Below, piece by piece: positions 4,830 to 12,329 of a DNA stretch of 33,634 nt. The DNA is from a virus. The translations under genes and the position numbers were made by a program. A model generated the notes under the pieces. The model made no database searches. It was given only the letters and a program-made list of their open reading frames with translations, and had not been told where the DNA came from. Within the stretch, counting starts at the first letter, position 1. The number at the start of each line of letters is the position of its first letter. The stretch covers positions 1 to 33,634 of IMG/VR virus record IMGVR_UViG_3300043466_001197; one strand, written 5' to 3'.

Positions 4830-5711
4830 CTAAATGACACCCGCCAGCGCCCTGGCAATTCCTTCTTCTAGGGCGATTTGGGGCGTGTAGAAGGTGTTCA
4901 TGTAGGTAGGGTCACCAACCCGGTATGAAACTCCCTTGGGGGCACTCTGAAGCCGTCTGAAGGTGGGTTTGTAGCCGGCTTCTTCGGCCACCATTGCAGC
5001 CAGCGTGTTGAAATCCGTTGCCCGCCCGGTGCAAAGGTTGGCAACCTCCACATCGGCTTCGATTCCAGCCATCACCGCCCGCACCACATCTTCAATGTGA
5101 ATGAAATCGCGGGTCTGCGTTCCATCGCCCCAGATGTCGAACGGATTGGCGAAATCTTTCCCACGCTCAATGAAGGCGCGGAATGGGTAGGCCGGGTCTT
5201 GGTCGGTTCCATATCCGCTAAAGGGTCGGAAGATGGAAACCTTCAATCCTTCTTTGCGAACATAATTTGCCAGCATCTCGCCAGTGAGCTTGACCCATCC
5301 ATAAGTCAAATCTGGATTCTTGATGTTGCTCAAATCAATATCGCGTTCTTGCAGCATCACGCCAGGATGTTCTTGCAAAAATGTTGGATATGCCGCCGAT
5401 GATGAGAAATAAACAATCCGTTTTGGTTTTGTTCGTAGCGCCCACTGAAAGAAGTCGCTATCAATGGCAAGGTCAGAGGCAACCGCCATTGGTTGTCCTT
5501 CGATGGTGGCGCGGCCACCGACTATCGCCGCGAGATGAATCACAAGGTCGTATTGAATTTTATTGAAGGAAAAGAAATGTCTGGCATCCATCGAATGATA
5601 GGTCTTGCTGATGTCAATGCGCAGAACTTCATTGCGCCTGTCTTGTGCAAAGTATCGCTGGAATGCCCGACCAACAAAACCTTCGCTGCCAGTGATAAGA
5701 ATTCGCATCAT
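4830..5711 (-). CDS. NAD-dependent nucleotide-sugar epimerase/dehydratase (extended SDR)
   Basis: 293 residues of extended short-chain dehydrogenase type: Rossmann motif ITGSEGFVG (6-14), VIHLAAIVGG (57-66), SSSAAY (103-108) with the catalytic Ser, and Y137-G-W-V-K141 catalytic YxxxK, then FRPFSGYG and DGTQTRDFIHIEDVVRA in the substrate half. This is the order of UDP-glucose 4-epimerase, dTDP-glucose dehydratase and GDP-fucose synthase relatives; 'IVGG' and the short length lean to a GDP-fucose-synthase-like or UDP-sugar epimerase. The start overlaps the glycosyltransferase stop (ATGA). With the two glycosyltransferases it probably makes or tailors a sugar for a phage or host surface glycan. 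Substrate not determinable here. Confidence 0.88.
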   Translation of the reverse strand: MMRILITGSEGFVGRAFQRYFAQDRRNEVLRIDISKTYHSMDARHFFSFNKIQYDLVIHLAAIVGGRATIEGQPMAVASDLAIDSDFFQWALRTKPKRIVYFSSSAAYPTFLQEHPGVMLQERDIDLSNIKNPDLTYGWVKLTGEMLANYVRKEGLKVSIFRPFSGYGTDQDPAYPFRAFIERGKDFANPFDIWGDGTQTRDFIHIEDVVRAVMAGIEADVEVANLCTGRATDFNTLAAMVAEEAGYKPTFRRLQSAPKGVSYRVGDPTYMNTFYTPQIALEEGIARALAGVI

Positions 5712-6430
5712 TGCCCCGTTTCGTAATATGGCGAATTTGTTTGTGCTAAATGAACTTTTGCATCATCGGTGAAAACGAATGTGTCATCAGCATTGAGCGC
5801 TGCACCAATGTGACACATCGTATTGATTCGCGAGATGGGGAAGTTGCGCCGTTCGCTTTTCCCTTCCACCGCGCTGTTGTAGTAGTCATCATGAATCAAC
5901 ACTTTGTCTTTAATGCGCGGATAAATAACGGATGCCAGAAAGTCTTGGTCTGTCATGTAGTAATCGCGGGCGCTCTGGCGATAGGAATCAATTAGCTCTT
6001 TCATGTCTTGCAGCTTGTTGGTATAAGCCGAAAACATCCCGGCGCTGATGAGATAGTTGTGACCTGTCGGGTGGTCTTTCATGATGTGTGCATCAAATAG
6101 CGATTTCTTGAAATGCGTATGCGCCACTGCTTCGCGCTGGCCTAGCCGCGCATCAACATCCCGGCACAAAACTACATCAGCATTTTCATCGCTGAAGGCG
6201 TAATACCGCCACAACCGGGCGAAATTGTCTTCTGGTTCATCCATCTCAATGATGCGGGTGTTGGTCATCAAATCGAGCGTTTGCCGGATTGCTGTGGGAA
6301 CCGATGCGCCGGTGTAGAACCACACCTGTGCTTCGGGGAAGAATTCCTGCGCCAACAAAGCATTCTTGATTGCGCCGAAGGTGTAACGGTCAGCGCTCCC
6401 GTAAAGGGAATATGAAATGACTTCGTTCAC
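5708..6430 (-). CDS. Probable glycosyltransferase (GT-A fold)
   Basis: 240 residues. The start MNEVISYSLYG, then a DxD motif at 91-93 in VVLCRDVDARLGQRE, which in GT-A enzymes binds the metal and nucleotide sugar, and DQDFLASVIYP further on (acceptor/catalytic side). The opening 'SYSLYGSADRYTFGAIKNALLA' is typical of a family of small glycosyltransferases that act on cell-surface or phage glycans. It overlaps its neighbours on both sides (4 bases each), forming one unit with the other glycosyltransferase and the epimerase. Sugar and acceptor unknown. Confidence 0.78.
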   Translation of the reverse strand: MNEVISYSLYGSADRYTFGAIKNALLAQEFFPEAQVWFYTGASVPTAIRQTLDLMTNTRIIEMDEPEDNFARLWRYYAFSDENADVVLCRDVDARLGQREAVAHTHFKKSLFDAHIMKDHPTGHNYLISAGMFSAYTNKLQDMKELIDSYRQSARDYYMTDQDFLASVIYPRIKDKVLIHDDYYNSAVEGKSERRNFPISRINTMCHIGAALNADDTFVFTDDAKVHLAQTNSPYYETGQ

Positions 6431-7095
6431 CGAAGTGCTGCCAACAACTCTTGATATTCAAGTGACTTAATGTATTCGACAAATCTTGCTTGGTCACGAC
6501 TAGAAAGCTGCAAGTTGTTCACTTCTTGATACAACGCATCCATTTCACCTTTGCCGGCGAATGGGTGCATGTGTTCAATGATGACATCACCCAAATATCG
6601 GATGGCTTGCAAATCAATTCCCAATTGCAACCAAAAGTTGTCAAGGAATAGATGTTCAAATCCCGGTGGAACCATCCCGCCCAATGCATCTACGATGTTT
6701 GCGGTCATCACAATTTGGGTGGGAAGCCTGTGACCTTGCAGAAGGTCGTTCCCATAGACCAACCCAACGGGCATGTCTTCCAATTCTGATGCAAAGATTT
6801 CATCCCAATGTGGCGTTCGTGGTCGGTGGTCATCGCCCATGAAGCCAAAAAATGAAAATTCACCCCGCAAGGCTAAGGCGGCGCGGTTTAATGGTCGCGC
6901 CATTCCTTTTCCTTCGCGGGGTAGCTGAATCAATAATGGAATGGAAAGTTTGTTGTATTCATCAAGTTGTGGGTCATCATCATCAACGACAACAACCAGC
7001 GTGCATTTGGCTTTCGTGTCTTCAAATGCTTGCATCAATGCTTGGATGTTTCGTGGTCTGCTTCTCGATGGAACAATGATTGCCAAATCACTCAT
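6427..7095 (-). CDS. Family-2-like glycosyltransferase
   Basis: 222 residues from ATG 7095 (MSDLAIIVPSRSRPRNIQALMQAF), a typical GT2 opening; the longer start at 7152 would lie deep in the DUF6378 gene. VVVVDDDDP (34-42) is the nucleotide-binding acidic strand end and FMGDDHRPR (85-93) the second DxD-like motif. The downstream half has an amphipathic EHMHPFAGKGEMD. It overlaps DUF6378 by 8 bases and the next glycosyltransferase by 4. Likely transfers a sugar in the same pathway as its two followers. Confidence 0.85.
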   Translation of the reverse strand: MSDLAIIVPSRSRPRNIQALMQAFEDTKAKCTLVVVVDDDDPQLDEYNKLSIPLLIQLPREGKGMARPLNRAALALRGEFSFFGFMGDDHRPRTPHWDEIFASELEDMPVGLVYGNDLLQGHRLPTQIVMTANIVDALGGMVPPGFEHLFLDNFWLQLGIDLQAIRYLGDVIIEHMHPFAGKGEMDALYQEVNNLQLSSRDQARFVEYIKSLEYQELLAALR

Positions 7096-7351
7096 GAGAG
7101 ATTTCACCAGCAATCGCAAAATATGCAGCGCCGTCAATATAGGAATCTTCATGCTCTGGTGTTTGAACCAACCTTGCGGCTTTGACCATCGCCATGCACA
7201 GCGCTGCTTGCGCTGGTGTGATTTCTTTTTCCAGAATCACTGACCACAATGTTGCAATCCGCTGATGATTGATAAGCGGGTGGCCGTACTCTTTCTGCCT
7301 ATCGGTATGAATCAGCCGTTTGGCTTCATCAAGAATGTTCCCCCGGTTCAT
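7088..7351 (-). CDS. DUF6378-type phage protein
   Basis: 87 residues: ILDEAKRLIHTDRQKEYGHPLINHQRIATLWSVIL (6-40) and PAQAALCMAMVKAARLVQTPEHEDSYIDGAAYFAIAGE match the pattern of DUF6378 proteins (DRQxxYG, EN/NHxRIAxLW, KxARL, DSxxDxAxYxA). These are widespread in phages, all-helical and MazG-like in look, so a nucleotide-processing role has been suggested for relatives but is unproven. It follows the holin and leads into the sugar cassette. Confidence 0.85.
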   Translation of the reverse strand: MNRGNILDEAKRLIHTDRQKEYGHPLINHQRIATLWSVILEKEITPAQAALCMAMVKAARLVQTPEHEDSYIDGAAYFAIAGEISHE

Positions 7352-7355
7352 TTCT

Positions 7356-7574
7356 TTACTCCTTTATTTTGCCGTATGTTTCATCTTTTGGATTCAACGC
7401 TCGCATGATAACAGGAAGGAAGGAAACCCAAACGCCGTTGGCTACCATCTTCCAATCATCTGCTGAGAAATCCCAAGGTGATTTGCCGATGGTTGCCATT
7501 AAGGTGATGACAAGAACGAGCAGTGCCCGAAAGTATGTTCCGGCAGCTGCAATCAACTTTGGATTCATTTTCAT
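7356..7574 (-). CDS. Holin-like membrane protein
   Basis: 72 residues with hydrophobic segments LIAAAGTYFRALLVLVITLMATI (8-30) and VANGVWVSFLPVIMRAL (about 45-61) and a charged tail (NPKDETYGKIKE). The start overlaps the M15 peptidase stop (ATGA). A two-helix membrane protein directly after the endolysin is most simply a holin that releases it or triggers lysis. Gene position and topology, not sequence identity, support the call. Confidence 0.7.
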   Translation of the reverse strand: MKMNPKLIAAAGTYFRALLVLVITLMATIGKSPWDFSADDWKMVANGVWVSFLPVIMRALNPKDETYGKIKE

Positions 7575-8041
7575 TTTTTCTCCGGCTTCCCAAGGCCAAG
7601 TGCCTTGATGTGTTTTTTGGTTTCTCCCGGTGAAAGGATGACTTCGAAATGCATATCATCTGGCCGATTTTTGTATGTATAGCCGCCGCGCAATCCGTAC
7701 TTCTTGCACAGTTCATCAAGAATGATTCTTTGTTCTGGTGTGAAGGTATCACGCTTTCCCAGTGGATGACGGCGGGCGTTCAGGTCAATCGCGCTGCCCG
7801 AACTATGATTGGAAAGTGAATCTTCTGACCCTCTGACCAAGCGAAATGCGTATCCCCAATCATCAAGTTCGCCTTTGTCAATCTTTTCGACACGCTCATT
7901 GAATTCTTTTGCAAAGTTGATGAGTAGTGGTGCTGCTGCTTCTGCAACGCGAACTTTGATGTCAGTGCCAGGAATGGGATATGACTTGATTTTGATTGCT
8001 TCAGGATTGGGTGAAGCTGGCCAGCCGTTTTGTGATTTCAC
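7571..8041 (-). CDS. Endolysin: M15-family D,D/L,D-peptidase (VanY-like)
   Basis: 156 residues. SNHSSGSAIDLN supplies zinc ligands His79 and Asp86 and DDMHFEV supplies His131, the SxHxxGxAxD ... H pattern of M15 peptidases, which cut peptide stems of peptidoglycan. The Arg/Ser segment FRLVRGSEDSLSNHS precedes it as in family members. No signal peptide, so it needs a holin, and holin-like genes lie on both sides. The start is GTG 8041 (overlap GTGA with the upstream gene). Expected to act in late lysis; no separate cell-wall-binding domain is present. Confidence 0.92.
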   Translation of the reverse strand: MKSQNGWPASPNPEAIKIKSYPIPGTDIKVRVAEAAAPLLINFAKEFNERVEKIDKGELDDWGYAFRLVRGSEDSLSNHSSGSAIDLNARRHPLGKRDTFTPEQRIILDELCKKYGLRGGYTYKNRPDDMHFEVILSPGETKKHIKALGLGKPEKK

Positions 8042-8235
8042 TTTTTCTCCATCAGGATGGTCATAATTTGTTGAACTTGCGTTTCCAATCTTGTGACGGA
8101 ATCTTTGAGGCTGCTGCCACCATTGGGGCGAAGTTCATTCAAATAATGTTTGACCAGCCATCGAATTGTTGCCAAAAATGCACTGGCAATCGCGATGATG
8201 CTGACAATCAACCCCGCCCAGTCTGTTGGTGACAT
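8038..8235 (-). CDS. Holin-like/membrane protein with C-terminal coiled coil
   Basis: 65 residues: DWAGLIVSIIAIASAFLATIRWLVKHYL gives one transmembrane helix (6-25), then ELRPNGGSSLKDSVTRLETQVQQIMTILMEKK, a coiled-coil tail. The KHYLxELRPNGGSS join is typical of small membrane proteins located beside endolysins in actinophages. It overlaps the M15 gene by four bases. It is either the holin or a partner of the 72-residue protein downstream. Confidence 0.75.
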   Translation of the reverse strand: MSPTDWAGLIVSIIAIASAFLATIRWLVKHYLNELRPNGGSSLKDSVTRLETQVQQIMTILMEKK

Positions 8236-8244
8236 CTTTATTCC

Positions 8245-8496
8245 TTACCTGTTGGATACGAAAAACCCACAGCTCGCTGTGCCTGATGAAGTGATTCCGT
8301 ACATTTGCTCTGTTGGTGTAAGTTCAAAAATTATTTTTTCCCCGTTATCAATTTTGAATCCAGTGGCATCAGTGAGGTTGTTTCCCCCAACAAAGAATGC
8401 ACCTTGCGCACCATGAATGTGAATTGTTCGATATGTGGTGCCAGTGCCAACAATCAGCGTTGGTGATGTGGTGATGGTGACTTGACCTGACTGCAT
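8245..8496 (-). CDS. Small virion-associated protein (83 aa)
   Basis: ATG 8496 is preceded by AGGAGA. The protein is an all-beta sandwich by look: MQSGQVTITTSPTLIVGTG, TIHIHGAQGAFFVGGNNLTDATGFKIDNGEKIIFELTPTEQMYGITSSGTASCGFFVSNR. The scheme (a value, 'VGG.N.T...G..I..GE...F.L.....LY.I..SGT') resembles small phage structural proteins found near tail fibres. Location between the tail block and the lysis genes fits a capsid or tail decoration; not provable here. Confidence 0.65.
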   Translation of the reverse strand: MQSGQVTITTSPTLIVGTGTTYRTIHIHGAQGAFFVGGNNLTDATGFKIDNGEKIIFELTPTEQMYGITSSGTASCGFFVSNR

Positions 8497-8575
8497 TTGT
8501 CTTCTCCTAGGGGGTCAGAATAATCTTCCCAAGTTGGGATGGATTCGGTGGTGCAATCCCCGGTGAGAACTGACA

Positions 8576-8806
8576 TCAGTTGGCGATTGCGGCAGCTTCT
8601 TCTTCAGAAAGCCCAAGCGCTGCCAGCTTTGCCAGCGCCGATGCCTTCGCTTCGGCTTTGGCGGCGGCGGCTGCCTCACGCTCTGCTTGCTCTGCTTCAA
8701 AAGCAATGCGGTCTGATTCCATCTGCGCTATTTCGTCACTAGATAACTCCACCACTGTTTGCTCTCCGGTTGAGCAATCCACGATGAGTTTGGTTGGCTT
8801 TTCCAT
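8576..8806 (-). CDS. Ala-rich coiled-coil protein, possible UGA readthrough to 8507
   Basis: 76 residues to TGA 8578-8576. The N-terminus (KLIVDCSTGEQTVVELSSDEIAQME) is a small beta unit typical of a phage tail-associated family, followed by a long Ala/Glu helix (residues 28-75). The ATG overlaps the upstream stop by one base. The same frame continues after the TGA for 22 sense codons to TAG 8509-8507, encoding a Pro-rich end SPGIAPPNPSQLGKIILTP that looks like protein rather than noise. No start codon can serve that part, so readthrough or a frameshift would be needed. The shorter form is taken as the main product. Confidence 0.72.
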   Translation of the reverse strand: MEKPTKLIVDCSTGEQTVVELSSDEIAQMESDRIAFEAEQAEREAAAAAKAEAKASALAKLAALGLSEEEAAAIAN

Positions 8807-9048
8807 TATTGCTCCTCAATCATTCCGGTTTTTTTAATTTGTAACTGTAAATCTGTTAAATCTTTTACATCCCATTGTTCATACCATTTTCCATTTATTT
8901 TTTTTGGAGGTAGTCGAACATATTCTTGCTCAAATGTGATTTCAGGTTTTGTAGTATCGTGAATTTCTGCCCAGTTAGCATCAGGGTCAAGTGCAACATC
9001 ACCTTCACATAAGCCCCATTCACCAGTGTTTTCGTTAATGTAATCCAT
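8806..9048 (-). CDS. Hypothetical tail-region protein (80 aa)
   Basis: Linked to its neighbours by TAATG overlaps on both sides. The sequence is acidic, with DYINENTGEWGLCEGDVALDPDANWAEIHDTTKPEITFEQEYVRLPPKKINGKWYEQWDVKDL. Small acidic proteins after a large fibre gene often act as fibre chaperones or attach to it, which is a reasonable guess. No named family recognised. Confidence 0.7.
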   Translation of the reverse strand: MDYINENTGEWGLCEGDVALDPDANWAEIHDTTKPEITFEQEYVRLPPKKINGKWYEQWDVKDLTDLQLQIKKTGMIEEQ

Positions 9049-10664
9049 TAGATATTCAACACCCCGTTTGTGTAACTTGTAGTTGATAGTGAATAAGTCA
9101 CTCCAGTTGTGGTAGTCGTGCTCCAGCTTAAATCTGACGGGCTAAACGTGGCCTGTGTTGGTGCCGTTGTGTCCGTACCAGTAGCAGTCAGCGCTGCATA
9201 AGAAATGTTATTTGATGTATAACCCGCAGGGAAGGTATAAGTTCCAGTTTTACTTCCATCGGTAGGAACTTGTAATGCCGCACTGGTGGAAGCACTTGAA
9301 CCATTGACCCTTGCTGTCAAAACAATAGTGCTGTCGTTTGGTGTAATTCCATTTTCGTATGTGCTAATCCATTGAATTGTGTTTGAGTTTGATGTAATGC
9401 TTCGTTGAAGTTGAACACTTCCTGAAGAATTATATTTTATCCACCAGCCAATGTAGCGGTCTGTTGGGAACGCCCAACCTGAAACATAAACATTGCTTGT
9501 GCTGTCCACCCAAAGCCCAAATGGTGATGGTGAACCATAAGTTCTTCCATCACGCCACAAGACGTTGAACGAACTGTCCATTTTTGAAACATAAATATAA
9601 GATGACATAAACCCGACAACATAAATATTTCCGCTGCTATCTACAAATATACATCTGCCATATCTGTCACTGCTTCCAGTTTCAGTATAAGCAACTTGCA
9701 ATGTTCCAGAATTATTGTATTTGGCATACATCAACAAAGTTTTTGTTGAACCTACGTTTGCAATATCTCCGGTTATATAAATGTTTCCTGAAGAATCAAG
9801 TGCGATGCCGCGACCAACAGCAGCGCGATTGTTGATTTGCAATTTTTTCTGCCATTGAACTGTTCCTGATGAATTCAACTTCATAATTATTGCCGCTTGA
9901 AAACCTGTTCCAGTGTCTGATGTTCCAACTGCATAGATGTTTCCTGAAGAATCTGTTGTCAAGCCGTTAATGGTATTCACAACACCAGAACTATCATTGC
10001 TCCTAAATAATAAACGCCAATTCGCACTTGTCATTGTTGAATTAAATGATTGAATAAATGCATTGAAATTAGTTCCATCTGAATGCTGTCCAGCAACAAT
10101 GATGTTGCCATTGACATCTTCTGTGATTGCGTTAGGAATTGGTGTACCAACTGACCACGTTTGCAATGCCTGGAAAACATTTGAACCAGTATTGGTTCTT
10201 CCCATAAACCAGTTTCGAACGTTTTGCGCTCCTGCCGCAAAATGATTGCCAGAACTATCAACAAATGTTGAACGAACAGTATATTGTGAACCAAAACCAT
10301 CATCAAGGCTTGCAGTATTAGCCAAGAAATTAGCCGCAACAATTGTGACACTATTACTTGCTGAAGAATAAACCCCAGTTCCCACAGAATTGATTGGACG
10401 AATTCTGAATGTATAAGAAACGCCGGGTGTTAAACCTGAAACAGTGATTGGGCTAGAAGTTCCGGTGGCAGTAACATTTCCAGGTGATGAAATAACTCCA
10501 TAAGAAGTTGCACCCGTTTGTGCAGTAAATGCAACTGATGCACTTCCAGCACTTCCAGCAGTTGCGGTTGGTGCTGCCATAAGTGCTGGATACCCGGTAT
10601 CAAAAGAAGCAAACTTCTTGTTTCCGGTGGTGAAATTTGAATTATTGAATCGTGTGATGGCCAT
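9048..10664 (-). CDS. Tail fibre/receptor-binding protein: FN3 domain plus SBBP-type beta-propeller
   Basis: 538 residues. After an N-terminal attachment segment (1-30), residues about 31-110 form a fibronectin type III domain (VSGLTPGVSYTFRIRPINSVGTG). From about 125 to 430 there are repeated DSSGNIYxxG-like units (VDSSGNHFAAG, DVNGNIIVAG, DSSGNIYAVG, DSSGNIYITG, DSSGNIYVVG, DSTSNVYVSG), i.e. SBBP/beta-propeller blades. The C-terminus is Thr/Ser-rich and may form a shaft or tip. Strong GGAGGGG site upstream. Such proteins are expected at the tail tip to bind cell-surface carbohydrate or protein. The fold is clear, the receptor is not. Confidence 0.8.
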   Translation of the reverse strand: MAITRFNNSNFTTGNKKFASFDTGYPALMAAPTATAGSAGSASVAFTAQTGATSYGVISSPGNVTATGTSSPITVSGLTPGVSYTFRIRPINSVGTGVYSSASNSVTIVAANFLANTASLDDGFGSQYTVRSTFVDSSGNHFAAGAQNVRNWFMGRTNTGSNVFQALQTWSVGTPIPNAITEDVNGNIIVAGQHSDGTNFNAFIQSFNSTMTSANWRLLFRSNDSSGVVNTINGLTTDSSGNIYAVGTSDTGTGFQAAIIMKLNSSGTVQWQKKLQINNRAAVGRGIALDSSGNIYITGDIANVGSTKTLLMYAKYNNSGTLQVAYTETGSSDRYGRCIFVDSSGNIYVVGFMSSYIYVSKMDSSFNVLWRDGRTYGSPSPFGLWVDSTSNVYVSGWAFPTDRYIGWWIKYNSSGSVQLQRSITSNSNTIQWISTYENGITPNDSTIVLTARVNGSSASTSAALQVPTDGSKTGTYTFPAGYTSNNISYAALTATGTDTTAPTQATFSPSDLSWSTTTTTGVTYSLSTTSYTNGVLNI

Positions 10665-10675
10665 TGTTTCCCCTC

Positions 10676-11206
10676 CTAACTGCTGCTGATGCCGTATAAA
10701 TCAAAACGTGAACCTGAAACGAAATTGCCACCGCTAAAATTTAGAGTGAGTGACGATATTGCTGAAGTATTTGATGACAAACCAGCAATTGCCGCTGCAT
10801 ATGCTGCCTCTGAAGTGGTGGCATTATTTTCAGAAATTGCTGTGCTGGAAAGAATTTTATTTGTTGAGCCAGCATAGTTGGGAAAATATGTTTCGCTAGA
10901 ACCAAAGGTGTTTGTGGTCGTGCTGGAAGTGCTAAGCCAACCAATAAAATTTTTGGTGGCTCCATATTGATTTCTAGCAGATAGCACGCCGGTTGTGTAT
11001 CCAAAAACCTCTGCATATGTGTTTCCGCTTGTCAAAGAATTTATTTGCACAAGAATTCCATCATATGTTGCTGATGTGCTACTGCTTCGTGCTGAAATCG
11101 TCAAAAGTAAATCAGCATAATTTTGTGGGATAGAACTAAAAGTGACACTGCTTTGCGCACTTGTCAAAACTTGTTTGGAAATGGCGGTATAGGTAGGGGT
11201 TGGCAT
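10676..11206 (-). CDS. Tail-tip/virion adhesin-like protein, tandem paralogue 3
   Basis: 176 residues starting MPTPTYTAISKQVLTSAQSSVTFSSIP. It shares with the next two genes upstream the TFSSI(P/S) start block, YAGSTNK, an SNTSAISSL strand and the terminal SGSRFDLYGI. AAGGAGAG lies before the ATG. This beta-rich family occurs near tail fibre genes of aquatic phages as far as I can recall; likely a jelly-roll-like appendage on the virion. Exact role unknown. Confidence 0.75.
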   Translation of the reverse strand: MPTPTYTAISKQVLTSAQSSVTFSSIPQNYADLLLTISARSSSTSATYDGILVQINSLTSGNTYAEVFGYTTGVLSARNQYGATKNFIGWLSTSSTTTNTFGSSETYFPNYAGSTNKILSSTAISENNATTSEAAYAAAIAGLSSNTSAISSLTLNFSGGNFVSGSRFDLYGISSS

Positions 11207-11215
11207 TTTCTCTCC

Positions 11216-11731
11216 TTACGCCGAATTTTTGATTCCATAGAGGGTGGCGCGGGAACCAATAGCAAAATTTCCGCCATCAGAAGTAAAAATTGCAACAGTT
11301 GTGATGGCAGATGTGTTTCTCCACAAGCCAACTGTTCTATTCACTTCACCACTTGAATTTTTTTCATTTGCATATGTAAGCAAACAAGTTTTGTTTGTGC
11401 TTCCAGCATAAGAAAAAATATCCAAAGTTACCATTGCAAATGTGTCGGTTGCTGTTGGCAACACAAAATCTGCTGCTGCGGAAATGGAAGTTGCACTGCT
11501 TGACCTTGAACTTGTTGCCAAACTTCCGGTTCCATACAGGGCAGTTCTTGAATAAGAAGTTCCAGTGTCAGAATTAAATCGCACATACGCATTTTCTGAT
11601 GTAGTGCATCTACCAAGAAAAACAACACGAAGGTCTGTATATGAACCACTGATGGAACTGAAAGTGATATTTGTTGCTGCTGTTCCCAGTGTGGTGGTGG
11701 CCAATGGCTCGTATGTCACTCCTGCTGGCAT
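11216..11731 (-). CDS. Tail-tip/virion adhesin-like protein, tandem paralogue 2
   Basis: 171 residues, opening MPAGVTYEPLATTTLGTAATNITFSSI and closing ITTVAIFTSDGGNFAIGSRATLYGIKNSA. The middle contains VRFNSDTGTSYSRTALYG and YAGSTNKTCLL, closely echoing its neighbours on both sides. Start overlaps the preceding stop (TAATG). The three-gene tandem suggests duplication followed by divergence, as in host-range determinants. Confidence 0.77.
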   Translation of the reverse strand: MPAGVTYEPLATTTLGTAATNITFSSISGSYTDLRVVFLGRCTTSENAYVRFNSDTGTSYSRTALYGTGSLATSSRSSSATSISAAADFVLPTATDTFAMVTLDIFSYAGSTNKTCLLTYANEKNSSGEVNRTVGLWRNTSAITTVAIFTSDGGNFAIGSRATLYGIKNSA

Positions 11732-12327
11732 TATGCTTCCTTGATTCCGTAGAGGGCGTATCGGGTGCTTGTTGTCCAGTTTGAAGCATCTTCATTTTTC
11801 AATTCAATGCTGGTGATTGCGCTGGTGGACATCCACAACCCGCTGTAAATATAGATACGACCTGAACCATTGTTGTCAAAACCAGATAAAGCGCGAATGG
11901 TTTTATTTTTGCTAGTTGAACCATAGTCAAGAATATCCACAATGGTGACAGGAATTCCGTTCGCACTACCGGCGCTGGAAGCGTAGATGGAATACCAGGC
12001 AAAAGTTTGCGATGCAGCACCAGTTGCGGTCACTGTTGCACCATCTCCATATATAAGGTGAGATGCGTAATTGCTTCCCGAATCTGAATTGAAAGTAATG
12101 CGGGCATTAGAAGCACCCCCGCCTGAACCATAAGTATATCCGCGCAGCTGCAAGTGTTTGAAGCCGCTAGGGATGGAACTAAAAGTGATGGTGCTGCTTG
12201 AACCCGTTCCAGTAGCCGTTGCAATTGATTCATAGGATGGCGGCATATATGCCGAATTTCCAGCGAGCATTGAACGATACTTCGGAAAATTCTGAAGTAT
12301 TGATGACTGCTTGGTTGTGGTAATCAC
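11731..12327 (-). CDS. Tail-tip/virion adhesin-like protein, tandem paralogue 1
   Basis: 198 residues. GTG 12327 gives an N-terminal extension (TTKQSSILQNFPKYRSMLAGNSAY) before the family block (PPSYESIATATGTGSSSTITFSSIPSGF). An internal ATG at 12246 aligns with the starts of paralogues 2 and 3 and is the alternative. The body has ARITFNSDSGSNYASHLIYGD, a Gly-Ser middle and SAITSIELKNEDASNWTTSTRYALYGIKEA. The longest of the three, so perhaps the one anchored to the tail; that is inference. No Shine-Dalgarno motif precedes the GTG. Confidence 0.75.
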   Translation of the reverse strand: MITTTKQSSILQNFPKYRSMLAGNSAYMPPSYESIATATGTGSSSTITFSSIPSGFKHLQLRGYTYGSGGGASNARITFNSDSGSNYASHLIYGDGATVTATGAASQTFAWYSIYASSAGSANGIPVTIVDILDYGSTSKNKTIRALSGFDNNGSGRIYIYSGLWMSTSAITSIELKNEDASNWTTSTRYALYGIKEA

Positions 12328-12329
12328 TA

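Noticed and set aside
8454-8576. 40-codon ORF from an ATG overlapping the TGA at 8576
   Set aside because: It runs through the ribosome site and 43 bases into the next gene, has no own ribosome site, and its peptide looks random; the in-frame extension is the more protein-like reading of this stretch.
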